From Niastella sp. (GTDB lineage Bacteria > Bacteroidota > Bacteroidia > Chitinophagales > Chitinophagaceae): a stretch of DNA of 5,611 nt. A program made the translations under genes and the position numbers. The notes beneath the pieces are model-generated. The model was given only the letters and a program-made list of their open reading frames with translations, was not told the origin of the DNA and ran no database searches. This document shows positions 1 through 5,611 of the stretch, piece by piece (the stretch's first letter is position 1; every line of letters begins with the position of its first letter). The stretch spans positions 1-5,611 of the forward strand of contig JAJKIL010000293.1 of assembly GCA_021154515.1 (NCBI GenBank), read 5' to 3'.

Positions 1-1270
1 ATAATTTCATTTGCTCAACACCAACCTGTTGTTGATCGTTGTTATACTTTACTTTCAGCTTTTCAATCTCAGGTCTTAACGCCTTCATTTTAGCACCGCT
101 CAGGTAACTGGTATATACCAGCGGAGATGTGAACAGGCGAATGAATAACGTCAGCAACAAAATGGCGATCCCCAAACTGCCGATAAAGCTTCTAAAGAAG
201 CCAAACACCGGCATCACAATGTACTTGTTGATGGGACGCACAAAAGCGTACATATCACGACCCAGGTTTACGATCTTGTCCATTTCAGGAACCTGGTCTT
301 TATGCTTGCGCAGGATACCATAGTCATTGGGACCGTAATACAATCTCAAAGGAATAGAGACATTTGGTCCTAATGGCACTTTTGTTTGCAGCGTGGTAGT
401 TACTTCTGCTACTTTGCTGGTAGTGTCGTTCTGGTTCTTGATGAACTTAACGTCACCGGAAGTGAATTTGTCCTTCGCTGCTATAATAGATGTATTAAAG
501 AATTGCTGGGAAGCGCTAACCCATTGTACTGGTTTTCCCAGTGTACGGGCCGATTTGGTTTGCATGTAATCAAAGCCATCTTCATCATAAAAACAAACCG
601 TGGTCTGATTGCGTTCGTACACCACATCTGTTTCGTGTTGGCTAGGCTCATTCTGCCAGATCAGGTTGAAATTGCCCTGGGTGAGCATTTTATCGGCGCC
701 GCTCAACTGCACGTCCCAATCGATCAGGTAATCATTGGGGTGTACCGTGAACTGGTGCGTAACATTTCCTTTGCCCGGAACAGGCGCCTGGTAAATGATG
801 GTTTGACTGTTATCGGCATTTTTTACCACTTTGGGGTCCATGAAATACAGATCGGAAACCTATGCGGAACCATTGCTGGTAGTAATGCCATAAGAGATCT
901 TATCGAACGCGGTATTATTCAATACCACCGGAGCTTTACTATTGAGCGATTTGTAGTTTTTAAGCTCAACCTGTTTAGGCTGACCGCCTTTATTGGTAAA
1001 ACTGATCTTAACTACTTCATTTTCAATTACGGTCAAAGTTTCTACCCCGCGGGTTGCCAGCTCACCTGGTTGCACAGGCTGGTTGATGGTGGTGTCGGGT
1101 ATTCTGGAAAAAGAATCCTTGATGTGATTTTGTACCTGGGCAACTGAATCTGTATAGTGTTGCTTTTTAGCCTCCAGCTCATGACTGTTTTTGGTAGAAA
1201 TAAAAAGGTAAGTAAACAGTAAAAGCGCTAACAACACAAAGCCAATCACCGTATTGCGATCAAAATTCAT
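1..1270 (-). pseudogene. yidC: Membrane protein insertase YidC, interrupted by an in-frame TAG and cut off by the window edge
   Basis: YidC inserts and folds inner-membrane proteins, alone or with SecYEG. The start is ATG at 1270-1268. Codons 1-136 give a short N-terminus (MNFDRNT), a first membrane helix at about residues 8-25, and the beginning of the periplasmic beta domain. Codon 137 is TAG (862-860). The same frame then stays open to the left edge, giving 423 codons in view. It holds the rest of the periplasmic domain (VSDLYFMDPKVV onward), then a YGPNDYGIL segment, an amphipathic MDKIVNLG stretch, and the start of the insertase core. That core includes the helix LGIAILLLTLFIRLFTSPL, whose arginine matches the conserved groove arginine of YidC, followed by the cytoplasmic KMKALRPEIEKLK loop. 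Bacteroidota YidC is about 600 residues, so roughly 180 lie outside. No frameshift is needed: one base change (CAG to TAG) explains the break. It could be a true pseudogene, but an error in the consensus is at least as likely because yidC is normally essential. Confidence 0.9.
860..862 (-). other. In-frame amber codon inside yidC (codon 137)
   Basis: On the minus strand the reading is GGT TCC GCA TAG GTT TCC GAT, encoding G-S-A-stop-V-S-D. Reading frame and YidC similarity continue on both sides without a shift. Glutamine (CAG) one transition away would fit a polar linker between beta strands. An ATG at 841-839, six codons past the TAG, could allow restart, but the product would lack the first membrane helix. 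Confidence 0.92.
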
Positions 1271-1294
1271 TATACTACTAGTTTAGAAGAGGTG

Positions 1295-1302
1295 CAAAGA
1301 TA
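1295..1302 (-). promoter_or_regulatory. Bacteroidota-type -7 promoter element for yidC
   Basis: The minus strand reads TATCTTTG, an exact match to the Bacteroidota -7 consensus TAnnTTTG, 24 bases upstream of the yidC ATG. Transcription would start about 6 bases downstream, giving a leader of roughly 18-20 bases. No clear TTTG is present at the -33 spacing, so the call rests on the -7 element and its position. It implies that yidC has its own promoter and does not depend only on pyrG. Confidence 0.6.
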
Positions 1303-1359
1303 GTTGGAAGTTGTAAGTTTTAAGCTATTAGTTAACGGTTCTGCATATTTATTACAGAA

Positions 1360-1397
1360 TGTTAATAGATATACTGATAACAGCATATCTATTAACA
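1360..1397 (-). terminator. 17-bp stem-loop between pyrG and yidC, possible pyrG 3' end
   Basis: Two arms of 17 bases (1397-1381 and 1376-1360) flank a four-base loop, TTAT on the minus strand. In minus-strand RNA all 17 positions pair, one as a G-U wobble; in plus-strand RNA that position is an A-C mismatch, which favours function in the minus transcript. The hairpin starts 30 bases after the pyrG stop and ends 58 bases before the yidC -7 element. The stem is AT-rich and no U-run follows it, so it is not a textbook intrinsic terminator. It may instead protect the pyrG mRNA 3' end or serve as a protein-binding palindrome. Confidence 0.5.
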
Positions 1398-1427
1398 ATT
1401 TATAACTTTACACTTATCAATTAAGCC

Positions 1428-3077
1428 TTATATCATCTCGCTTTGGAGCAAAGGATTTTTTACGGTACTTTTTTGCTCGGCATACACTTTGGCTGCATTC
1501 ACAAAATGTACAAACAGCGGGTGTGGGTTTTCTACCGTGCTCTTTAATTCAGGGTGGTATTGAACGCCAATAAAGAATGGATGGGCAGGCAGTTCAACGA
1601 TCTCAACCAGCTGGTTCTCGATGTTCTTTCCACTGGCTACCATACCGGCTTCCTGATACTGGTTCAGGTAGCGGTTATTGAACTCCCAGCGGTGACGGTG
1701 CCGTTCGCTGATGGTTTTATTGTCATATATGTTACGGGCCAGACTTCCTTCCATGGTTTCGCATGAATAAGCGCCCAAACGCATGGTTCCGCCTTTTGAC
1801 GTAATAGCTTTTTGCTCTTCCATCAGGTCAATAACCGGGTCTGGCGTATTCACGTTCATTTCGGTTGAATGGGCATCTTTCAATCCCATTACATTCCGTG
1901 CAAACTCAATGACCGCCATTTGCATTCCAAGGCAAATACCAAAGAATGGCAACTTGTTTTCACGGGCATATTTTACGGCTAAGATCTTTCCTTCAACGCC
2001 ACGATGGCCAAAACCAGGCGCTACCAGCAACCCATCGAGGTTAGCCAGTTTCTCTCCTACATTTTCAGGCGTGATGAATTCACTGTGCACGTTTACGATC
2101 TGCACTTTGCATTCGTTCGAGGCGCCGGCATGTACAAAGGCTTCCAGGATTGATTTATAGGCATCCTGCAGCTCGATGTATTTACCAATAAGACCAACGG
2201 TTACCTGGCTCTTGGGGTATTTCAGCTTGTCCAGCACCTCTTTCCATTTTGCCAGATCAGGCTCGTGGAAACCATTTATGTTGAGTTTCTTTAAACAAAT
2301 AACGTCCAGCTTCTCGCGCATCATGGCCAATGGCACTTCATAGATGGTAGGCGCATCGGCAGCTTCAATCACCGCTTCTGGTTTTACATTACAGAACAGC
2401 GCGATCTTACGACGCAGATCGGGTGTGAGGGTCTTTTCAGTACGACAAACGATGATGTCAGGATGTACTCCTTCCTGACTCATCATCTTAACACTATGTT
2501 GTGTTGGTTTTGTTTTTAATTCTTTGGCTGCCTTTAAATAAGGGATCAGCGTAAGGTGTATCACCACAGTATCTTCTTCGGGCAGTTCCCATTGCAACTG
2601 ACGCAATGCTTCAATAAAGGGAAGACTTTCAATATCCCCTACTGTACCACCCAGCTCGGTAATAATAACATCGTATTTATTAGTATTGCCTAACAGCAGA
2701 ATGCGGCGTTTGATCTCATCCGTAATGTGCGGAACAACCTGAACGGTTTTACCGAGATAAGCGCCCTCGCGCTCTTTGTTAATTACGGTTTGATAAATAC
2801 GGCCGGTAGTTACGTTGTTCGATTGTGACGTAAAGATATTCAGGAAGCGTTCATAGTGACCGAGGTCAAGATCAGTTTCGGCGCCATCCTCCGTAACATA
2901 ACATTCACCGTGCTCATATGGGTTGAGTGTGCCCGGATCGACGTTGATATACGGATCGAACTTTTGAATTGTTACCCTCAATCCCCTCGCCTGCAACAGT
3001 TTTGCCAGCGAGGCTGCAATTATCCCTTTTCCTAATGATGAAGTTACCCCACCGGTAACAAAAATATGCTTGGCCAT
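1428..3077 (-). CDS. pyrG: CTP synthase (glutamine-hydrolysing)
   Basis: This cytosolic enzyme makes CTP from UTP, ATP and glutamine, the last step of de novo pyrimidine nucleotide synthesis. The 549-residue protein is full length for the family (about 530-550). Residues 1 to about 270 are the amidoligase domain: the P-loop-like VTSSLGKG at 11-18, KFDPYINVDPGT at 39-50, the metal-binding region TDLDLGHYE at 69-77 with Asp72, and TELGGTVGDIES at 140-151 with Glu141. From about 293 a class I glutamine amidotransferase domain follows: GLIGKY at 295-300, oxyanion-region APGFGHRG at 353-360, the nucleophile Cys382 in FGICLGMQ, and His508/Glu510 in QYHPE. All key residues are present, so it should be active. 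The start at 3077-3075 gives the family N-terminus MAKHIFVTGG. No Shine-Dalgarno precedes it (leader ends CACCATTTATT), which is normal in Bacteroidota. The stop is TAA. It has its own upstream promoter, and yidC lies 157 bases downstream. Confidence 0.98.
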   Translation of the reverse strand: MAKHIFVTGGVTSSLGKGIIAASLAKLLQARGLRVTIQKFDPYINVDPGTLNPYEHGECYVTEDGAETDLDLGHYERFLNIFTSQSNNVTTGRIYQTVINKEREGAYLGKTVQVVPHITDEIKRRILLLGNTNKYDVIITELGGTVGDIESLPFIEALRQLQWELPEEDTVVIHLTLIPYLKAAKELKTKPTQHSVKMMSQEGVHPDIIVCRTEKTLTPDLRRKIALFCNVKPEAVIEAADAPTIYEVPLAMMREKLDVICLKKLNINGFHEPDLAKWKEVLDKLKYPKSQVTVGLIGKYIELQDAYKSILEAFVHAGASNECKVQIVNVHSEFITPENVGEKLANLDGLLVAPGFGHRGVEGKILAVKYARENKLPFFGICLGMQMAVIEFARNVMGLKDAHSTEMNVNTPDPVIDLMEEQKAITSKGGTMRLGAYSCETMEGSLARNIYDNKTISERHRHRWEFNNRYLNQYQEAGMVASGKNIENQLVEIVELPAHPFFIGVQYHPELKSTVENPHPLFVHFVNAAKVYAEQKSTVKNPLLQSEMI

Positions 3078-3191
3078 AATAAATGGTGATTTTTACGTCT
3101 TCAATCTTTTTTACTGATAATCCTAGTCCACTATAATTTTGACCAGCGGAAACTTATACGCTTAACTAAAATTTAATTCCGGGAGGTCGTG

Positions 3192-3199
3192 CAAAGTTA
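3192..3199 (-). promoter_or_regulatory. Bacteroidota-type -7 promoter element for pyrG
   Basis: The minus strand reads TAACTTTG, an exact TAnnTTTG match, in the context GTAACTTTGCACGACC. It lies 114 bases upstream of the pyrG ATG, so the leader would be about 105-110 bases. At the -33 distance there is only a T-rich run (GTTTTTC), not a clean TTTG. I found no convincing attenuator or leader peptide in the region 3078-3185. Confidence 0.55.
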
Positions 3200-3319
3200 C
3201 GGCAAATAAGTGCGCCAGAAAAACCCGATTTTGAGGTGTGGAAAAACGGGCCACAACCTGTGAATTGTATTAAAAGAAGGTTAAAATCAATGCGTTACGT
3301 TTAAAAAGGGGGATTTTTA

Positions 3320-3331
3320 GGCGTTTCCGCC
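3320..3331 (-). repeat. Short GC hairpin with GAAA tetraloop directly after the terminator U-run
   Basis: The minus strand reads GGCG-GAAA-CGCC immediately after the nine-T run of the terminator. In RNA this is a 4-bp stem closed by a GNRA tetraloop. Past a T-T mismatch it can extend by five A-T pairs between the T-run and the AAAAA on the other side. It may be a back-up element to the terminator or chance. Confidence 0.4.
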
Positions 3332-3362
3332 AAAAAAAAATCCTCCCGATACATCAGGAGGA
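3332..3362 (-). terminator. Rho-independent terminator of the 57-codon gene
   Basis: On the minus strand, arm TCCTCCTGA (3362-3354), loop TGTA and arm TCGGGAGGA (3349-3341) form a 9-bp stem with one G-U wobble, followed at once by nine Ts (3340-3332). In plus-strand RNA the wobble becomes a C-A mismatch and no T-run follows, so the element faces the minus strand. It lies 26 bases past the stop codon of the small gene and supports that gene being a separate transcript. Confidence 0.88.
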
Positions 3363-3388
3363 CAAAAATGTATAGTAGGGGTCAATTA

Positions 3389-3562
3389 CTATTTAACTCT
3401 GGTAAGGGTCAGCGCTTTTAATTGATAGGGCGAACCAGCAACTGATTTTTTTACACTTAACATTTTAGTGCTATCAGGTTGATGATTCTTAGCAGAGTGT
3501 AAGAAAACGATCGCTGCTACTTCAACAAATAATATAAGAAAACTAAATTTCTCCTTTTTCAT
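3389..3562 (-). CDS. Small hypothetical protein, 57 residues, one N-terminal hydrophobic helix
   Basis: I do not recognise this protein. It starts at ATG 3562-3560 and ends at TAG 3391-3389. The N-terminus MKKEKFS is basic, residues about 8-22 are hydrophobic (FLILFVEVAAIVFLH, with one glutamate), and the remainder is polar and basic. After residue 24 there are six lysines and one arginine against one aspartate, a net charge near +6. This is the layout of a signal peptide or a single-helix membrane anchor with a short cationic tail. HSA at 22-24 is a weak signal peptidase I site. A strong terminator follows 26 bases after the stop, which is the best support for a real transcript. No Shine-Dalgarno precedes the start (AACCCAAACTAATT), and no exact TAnnTTTG element is present upstream; TATGTTTC at 3653-3646 is a 7-of-8 match. 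It could alternatively be a noncoding RNA whose ORF is incidental. Confidence 0.6.
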   Translation of the reverse strand: MKKEKFSFLILFVEVAAIVFLHSAKNHQPDSTKMLSVKKSVAGSPYQLKALTLTRVK

Positions 3563-3601
3563 AATTAGTTTGGGTTATTGCCTATAGGGTACGGGGTATG
3601 C

Positions 3602-3631
3602 AAATTTTCAGAAGCAAAAGAACGAAAATTT
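3602..3631. repeat. 8-bp inverted repeat upstream of the small gene
   Basis: AAATTTTC (3602-3609) and GAAAATTT (3624-3631) are exact reverse complements separated by 14 bases. The centre is about 54 bases upstream of the small gene's start, where a promoter or operator could lie. The arms are AT-rich, so chance occurrence is quite possible. Confidence 0.3.
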
Positions 3632-3759
3632 TAGGTCATCTGCAAGAAACATATGCATTTTTAATATATCCGTAATATATACATGGTACTGTTACGCATA
3701 TAATACAACGTAGTTTTTCCATATCGTATCTGTAACACAATCACTTATTCGCTTTTTTG

Positions 3760-3807
3760 CTGCGGATTAATTAATGTATAAACATAAATTATATATAACG
3801 CCCGCAG
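3760..3807. repeat. Nested inverted repeat just downstream of proC
   Basis: The outer arms CTGCGG (3760-3765) and CCGCAG (3802-3807) are exact complements. Inside them TAATTAATGT (3768-3777) and ACATAAATTA (3782-3791) pair at nine of ten positions around an ATAA loop. The element begins 13 bases past the proC stop. On the minus strand it is followed by an A-run, not a T-run, so it is not a standard intrinsic terminator for hldD-proC. It may stabilise the mRNA 3' end or help factor-dependent termination. Confidence 0.4.
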
Positions 3808-3819
3808 ATTCTATTGTGC

Positions 3820-4623
3820 CTAACTATCCTTTTCAATCTTATCGTAGCTGGCAACAATACCTTTAATGAGGGATGAACTGAAACCCTGATGTTCCATTTC
3901 ATTAAGCCCGGCAATAGTACAACCCTTGGGGGTAGTTACTTTATCGATCTCCTGTTCGGGATGTGATCCTTTCTTCAATAATAATTCTGCAGCGCCTTTT
4001 ACTGTTTGCGCCGCTATTAAGCTGGCAGTAGCCGCATCGAAACCAATTTCAATCCCCCCCTGAATATTCGCCCGGATATACCGCATAGCGAACGCAGTAC
4101 CACAAGCACCTAACACGGTGGCTGCATCCATCAGTTTCTCATCGATCCAAACTGCTTTGCCCAGTTGATTGAACAGGTCTTCAATAAAACCGATCTGATC
4201 GCGGTTCACCTCTTGCGAGGCAGACAAACAGGTCATGCTTTCCTGGATGGCAATCGCCGTATTGGGCATGGCCCTGATAACCGGAATTTTTAAGTCTACT
4301 GCTTTCAGCATATGCCTGATAGTGACACCCGTGATCACTGACACCAGCACCTGCTTTTCGGGATTCAACAATGCTTTCAGTTTGCCCAGAATATCATCAA
4401 CCTGGAACGGTTTTACCGCCAGGAAGATCATATCAGCAAAACGAACAGCTTCTTCATTGTTATCACTCACCATTACGCCGCGCTTTTCCAGTGCCGCCAG
4501 CGTTTTAATATTCCGCTTGGTGATTAAAATATGTTCGGGCAGGGTAAAACCGCTGTTGATCAGGCCTTCTGCAATGGCAGTACCTAAATTACCTCCGCCT
4601 ATGATAGCTATTTTCTTGTTCAT
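3820..4623 (-). CDS. proC: Pyrroline-5-carboxylate reductase
   Basis: This cytosolic enzyme reduces 1-pyrroline-5-carboxylate to L-proline with NAD(P)H, the final step of proline synthesis. The 267 residues match the usual family length of about 260-280. The N-terminal Rossmann fold shows IAIIGGGNLGTAIAEGL at 5-21, with the dinucleotide-binding glycines, then AVKPFQVDDIL at 69-79 and VIRAMPNTAIAIQES at 115-129. The C-terminal helical dimerisation domain has DAATVLGACGTAF at 166-178, GGIEIGF at 189-195, and the family signature region VTTPKGCTIAGLNEME at 229-244. The stretch usually written GSGPAY is GACGTAF here; I believe similar forms occur in Bacteroidota ProC, so this is probably lineage variation. 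The start is 4 bases after the hldD stop. A purine-rich AAAGGAAA lies inside the hldD end, about 14 bases before the ATG, so translation may be coupled to hldD. The stop is TAG. Confidence 0.97.
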   Translation of the reverse strand: MNKKIAIIGGGNLGTAIAEGLINSGFTLPEHILITKRNIKTLAALEKRGVMVSDNNEEAVRFADMIFLAVKPFQVDDILGKLKALLNPEKQVLVSVITGVTIRHMLKAVDLKIPVIRAMPNTAIAIQESMTCLSASQEVNRDQIGFIEDLFNQLGKAVWIDEKLMDAATVLGACGTAFAMRYIRANIQGGIEIGFDAATASLIAAQTVKGAAELLLKKGSHPEQEIDKVTTPKGCTIAGLNEMEHQGFSSSLIKGIVASYDKIEKDS

Positions 4624-4627
4624 AGAA

Positions 4628-5611
4628 CTAATAGTAATTTCCTTTCACTAAATAATTACGCACGTAATCATCCACTCCATTTTCCAATGAATAGAATTCA
4701 TCTTTATACCCGGCTTCTCTCAGCTTTTGCATATTCGCTTCGGTGAAATACTGGTATTTATCGCGAATGTCTTCGGGCATATCAATAAACTCGATCACCG
4801 GTTCTTTGTCCAGCCCTCTGAAGGTAGATCTCGCCAGGTCTTCAAAGCTGCGGGCTTTGCCGGTACCCAGGTTATATAAACCACTGGCTACTGCATGGCG
4901 ATCCTTTTCAAATTGTTCCATTAACCAGTAGCAGATCTTCAGTACATCTTTCACATATACAAAGTCGCGCAACTGCTGGCCATCTTTAAAGCCTTCCTTG
5001 TGCGATTTGAACAACTTCACTTTGCCCGACTGGTTTATTTGTTTGAACGAATGCCAGATCACGCTGGCCATGCGGCCTTTGTGATATTCATTGGGACCGT
5101 ACACATTAAAGAACTTCAACCCGGCCCAAAAAGGCGGCTGCGTAGTTTGTTCCAGCGCCCATTTATCAAACTCATTTTTTGAAACACCGTACGGATTCAA
5201 TGGTTTCAATGCGTATACAACAGCATGGTCATCATTGTACCCTTCTTCTCCGGAACCATAAGTAGCCGCTGAAGATGCATATACTACCGGCACCTTGTTC
5301 TCTGTACAGTAATCCCAGATCTTCTGAGAATACTCCACGTTCAAATGCTGGTGGATGGAATAATCGAATTCGGTAGTATCGGTACGGGCGCCAATATGGA
5401 ATATAAAGTCGATGGCAGGTTTATGTTCGGCCAGCCACTCAAAAAAATCTTCGCGCTCAATTTTCTCTTCGTATTGTTTGCCTTCGAGATTCTGCATCTT
5501 TTCAGACTCGGTACAACCCTCAACCAGGATCAGCCGGTTATAACCTCTTTCATCCAGAAAACCGATTAAACAACTTCCAATAAAGCCGGCAGCGCCCGTT
5601 ACCTCTATGAT
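4628..5611 (-). CDS. hldD: ADP-L-glycero-D-manno-heptose 6-epimerase, start just outside the window
   Basis: This NADP-dependent short-chain dehydrogenase/reductase family epimerase converts ADP-D-glycero-D-manno-heptose to the L-glycero form, the last step in making the heptose donor for lipopolysaccharide inner core. The frame is open from the right edge, with 327 residues visible. The first residues IIEVTGAAGFIGSCL hold the GxxGxxG cofactor motif, so only the initiating Met, probably the very next codon, is missing. Other marks are FHIGARTDTTEFD (visible residues 71-83), YASSAATYG (111-119) with the catalytic serine/threonine region, and the catalytic YxxxK in NPYGVSK (Tyr141 and Lys145 of the visible sequence). 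FFNVYGPNEYHKGRMASV is the typical HldD substrate-binding segment, followed by RDFVYVKDV and YNLGTGKARSFEDLA. Length agrees with the family (about 310-330). The shorter ATG at 5497-5495 would remove the cofactor motif and is not the start. The stop is TAG, and proC follows after 4 bases. Confidence 0.96.
   Translation of the reverse strand: MIEVTGAAGFIGSCLIGFLDERGYNRLILVEGCTESEKMQNLEGKQYEEKIEREDFFEWLAEHKPAIDFIFHIGARTDTTEFDYSIHQHLNVEYSQKIWDYCTENKVPVVYASSAATYGSGEEGYNDDHAVVYALKPLNPYGVSKNEFDKWALEQTTQPPFWAGLKFFNVYGPNEYHKGRMASVIWHSFKQINQSGKVKLFKSHKEGFKDGQQLRDFVYVKDVLKICYWLMEQFEKDRHAVASGLYNLGTGKARSFEDLARSTFRGLDKEPVIEFIDMPEDIRDKYQYFTEANMQKLREAGYKDEFYSLENGVDDYVRNYLVKGNYY

Larger units (their letters stand above)
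3078..3388. other. Intergenic region between the small gene and pyrG
   Basis: This gene-free stretch of 311 bases holds, in minus-strand order, the terminator of the small gene (3362-3332), a second short hairpin (3331-3320), an undefined AT-rich spacer (about 3319-3200), the pyrG -7 element, and the untranslated pyrG leader. I found no credible ORF on either strand and no recognisable riboswitch. Confidence 0.6.

Noticed and set aside
129..323. Short plus-strand frame of 64 codons
   Set aside because: It is antisense to the conserved YidC insertase core and has no features of its own.
860..862. Genetic code change reading TAG as glutamine
   Set aside because: hldD, proC and the 57-codon gene all end in TAG at the expected C-termini or just before a terminator, so TAG acts as a stop in this genome.
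386..1147. 253-codon open frame on the plus strand
   Set aside because: It lies antisense to yidC, whose minus-strand frame has clear family sequence throughout. The plus-strand translation has no recognisable domain and looks like a codon-bias shadow.
1554..2160. Two plus-strand frames (1554-1766 and 1783-2160)
   Set aside because: Both are antisense to the glutaminase half of pyrG, which is intact and strongly conserved.
3356..3421. Plus-strand AGGAGGA followed 5 bases later by ATG, a 17-codon ORF
   Set aside because: The apparent ribosome binding site is one arm of the minus-strand terminator. The ORF is very short and lies antisense to the end of the small gene.
3646..3653. TATGTTTC as the promoter of the small gene
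   Set aside because: It is only a 7-of-8 match to TAnnTTTG, has no TTTG at the -33 distance, and would leave a leader of about 80 bases; too weak to list as a feature.
4235..4651. 138-codon plus-strand frame
   Set aside because: It is antisense to proC, has no family resemblance, and runs across the hldD-proC junction on the wrong strand.
5495..5497. ATG as the start of hldD
   Set aside because: The frame continues upstream to the window edge and encodes the GxxGxxG cofactor-binding motif, which the shorter start would remove.
4743..5569. Plus-strand frames at 4743-4931, 5000-5182 and 5345-5569, and the minus-strand frame 5523-5341
   Set aside because: All overlap the hldD reading frame, which is open for its full visible length with conserved motifs.

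Overview
This window looks like chromosomal DNA from a member of the Bacteroidota, probably Chitinophagales (Chitinophaga/Niastella-like). That placement is inferred from the protein sequence style, the near absence of Shine-Dalgarno sites, and two exact copies of the Bacteroidota -7 promoter element TAnnTTTG. All genes lie on the minus strand, so transcription runs from high to low coordinates. No mobile element, CRISPR array, tRNA or rRNA was seen.

In transcription order: (1) hldD/rfaD (5611-4628), ADP-L-glycero-D-manno-heptose 6-epimerase for lipopolysaccharide heptose synthesis; its start codon lies just outside the window. (2) proC (4623-3820), pyrroline-5-carboxylate reductase, starts 4 bases after the hldD stop and is almost certainly co-transcribed with it. 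(3) An intergenic stretch (3819-3563) with an AT-rich inverted repeat just past proC. (4) A 57-codon gene of unknown function (3562-3389) encoding a one-helix, strongly basic peptide and followed by a good intrinsic terminator. (5) A spacer holding the pyrG promoter and leader. (6) pyrG (3077-1428), a complete CTP synthase. (7) A 157-base spacer with a 17-bp hairpin and a separate yidC promoter. (8) yidC (1270 to beyond position 1), the inner-membrane protein insertase.

The most notable observation is an in-frame amber codon (TAG, 862-860) at codon 137 of yidC. The same frame is otherwise open from the start codon to the window edge and continues with normal YidC sequence. Three other genes here (hldD, proC and the small gene) end in TAG, so genome-wide recoding of TAG is unlikely. 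A C-to-T sequencing or consensus error, a real nonsense mutation with a second yidC copy or a suppressor, or local readthrough remain possible.

Apart from that and the small unidentified gene, this is ordinary core-genome content: envelope sugar synthesis, proline synthesis, CTP synthesis and membrane protein insertion. I see no evidence for a new multi-gene system.
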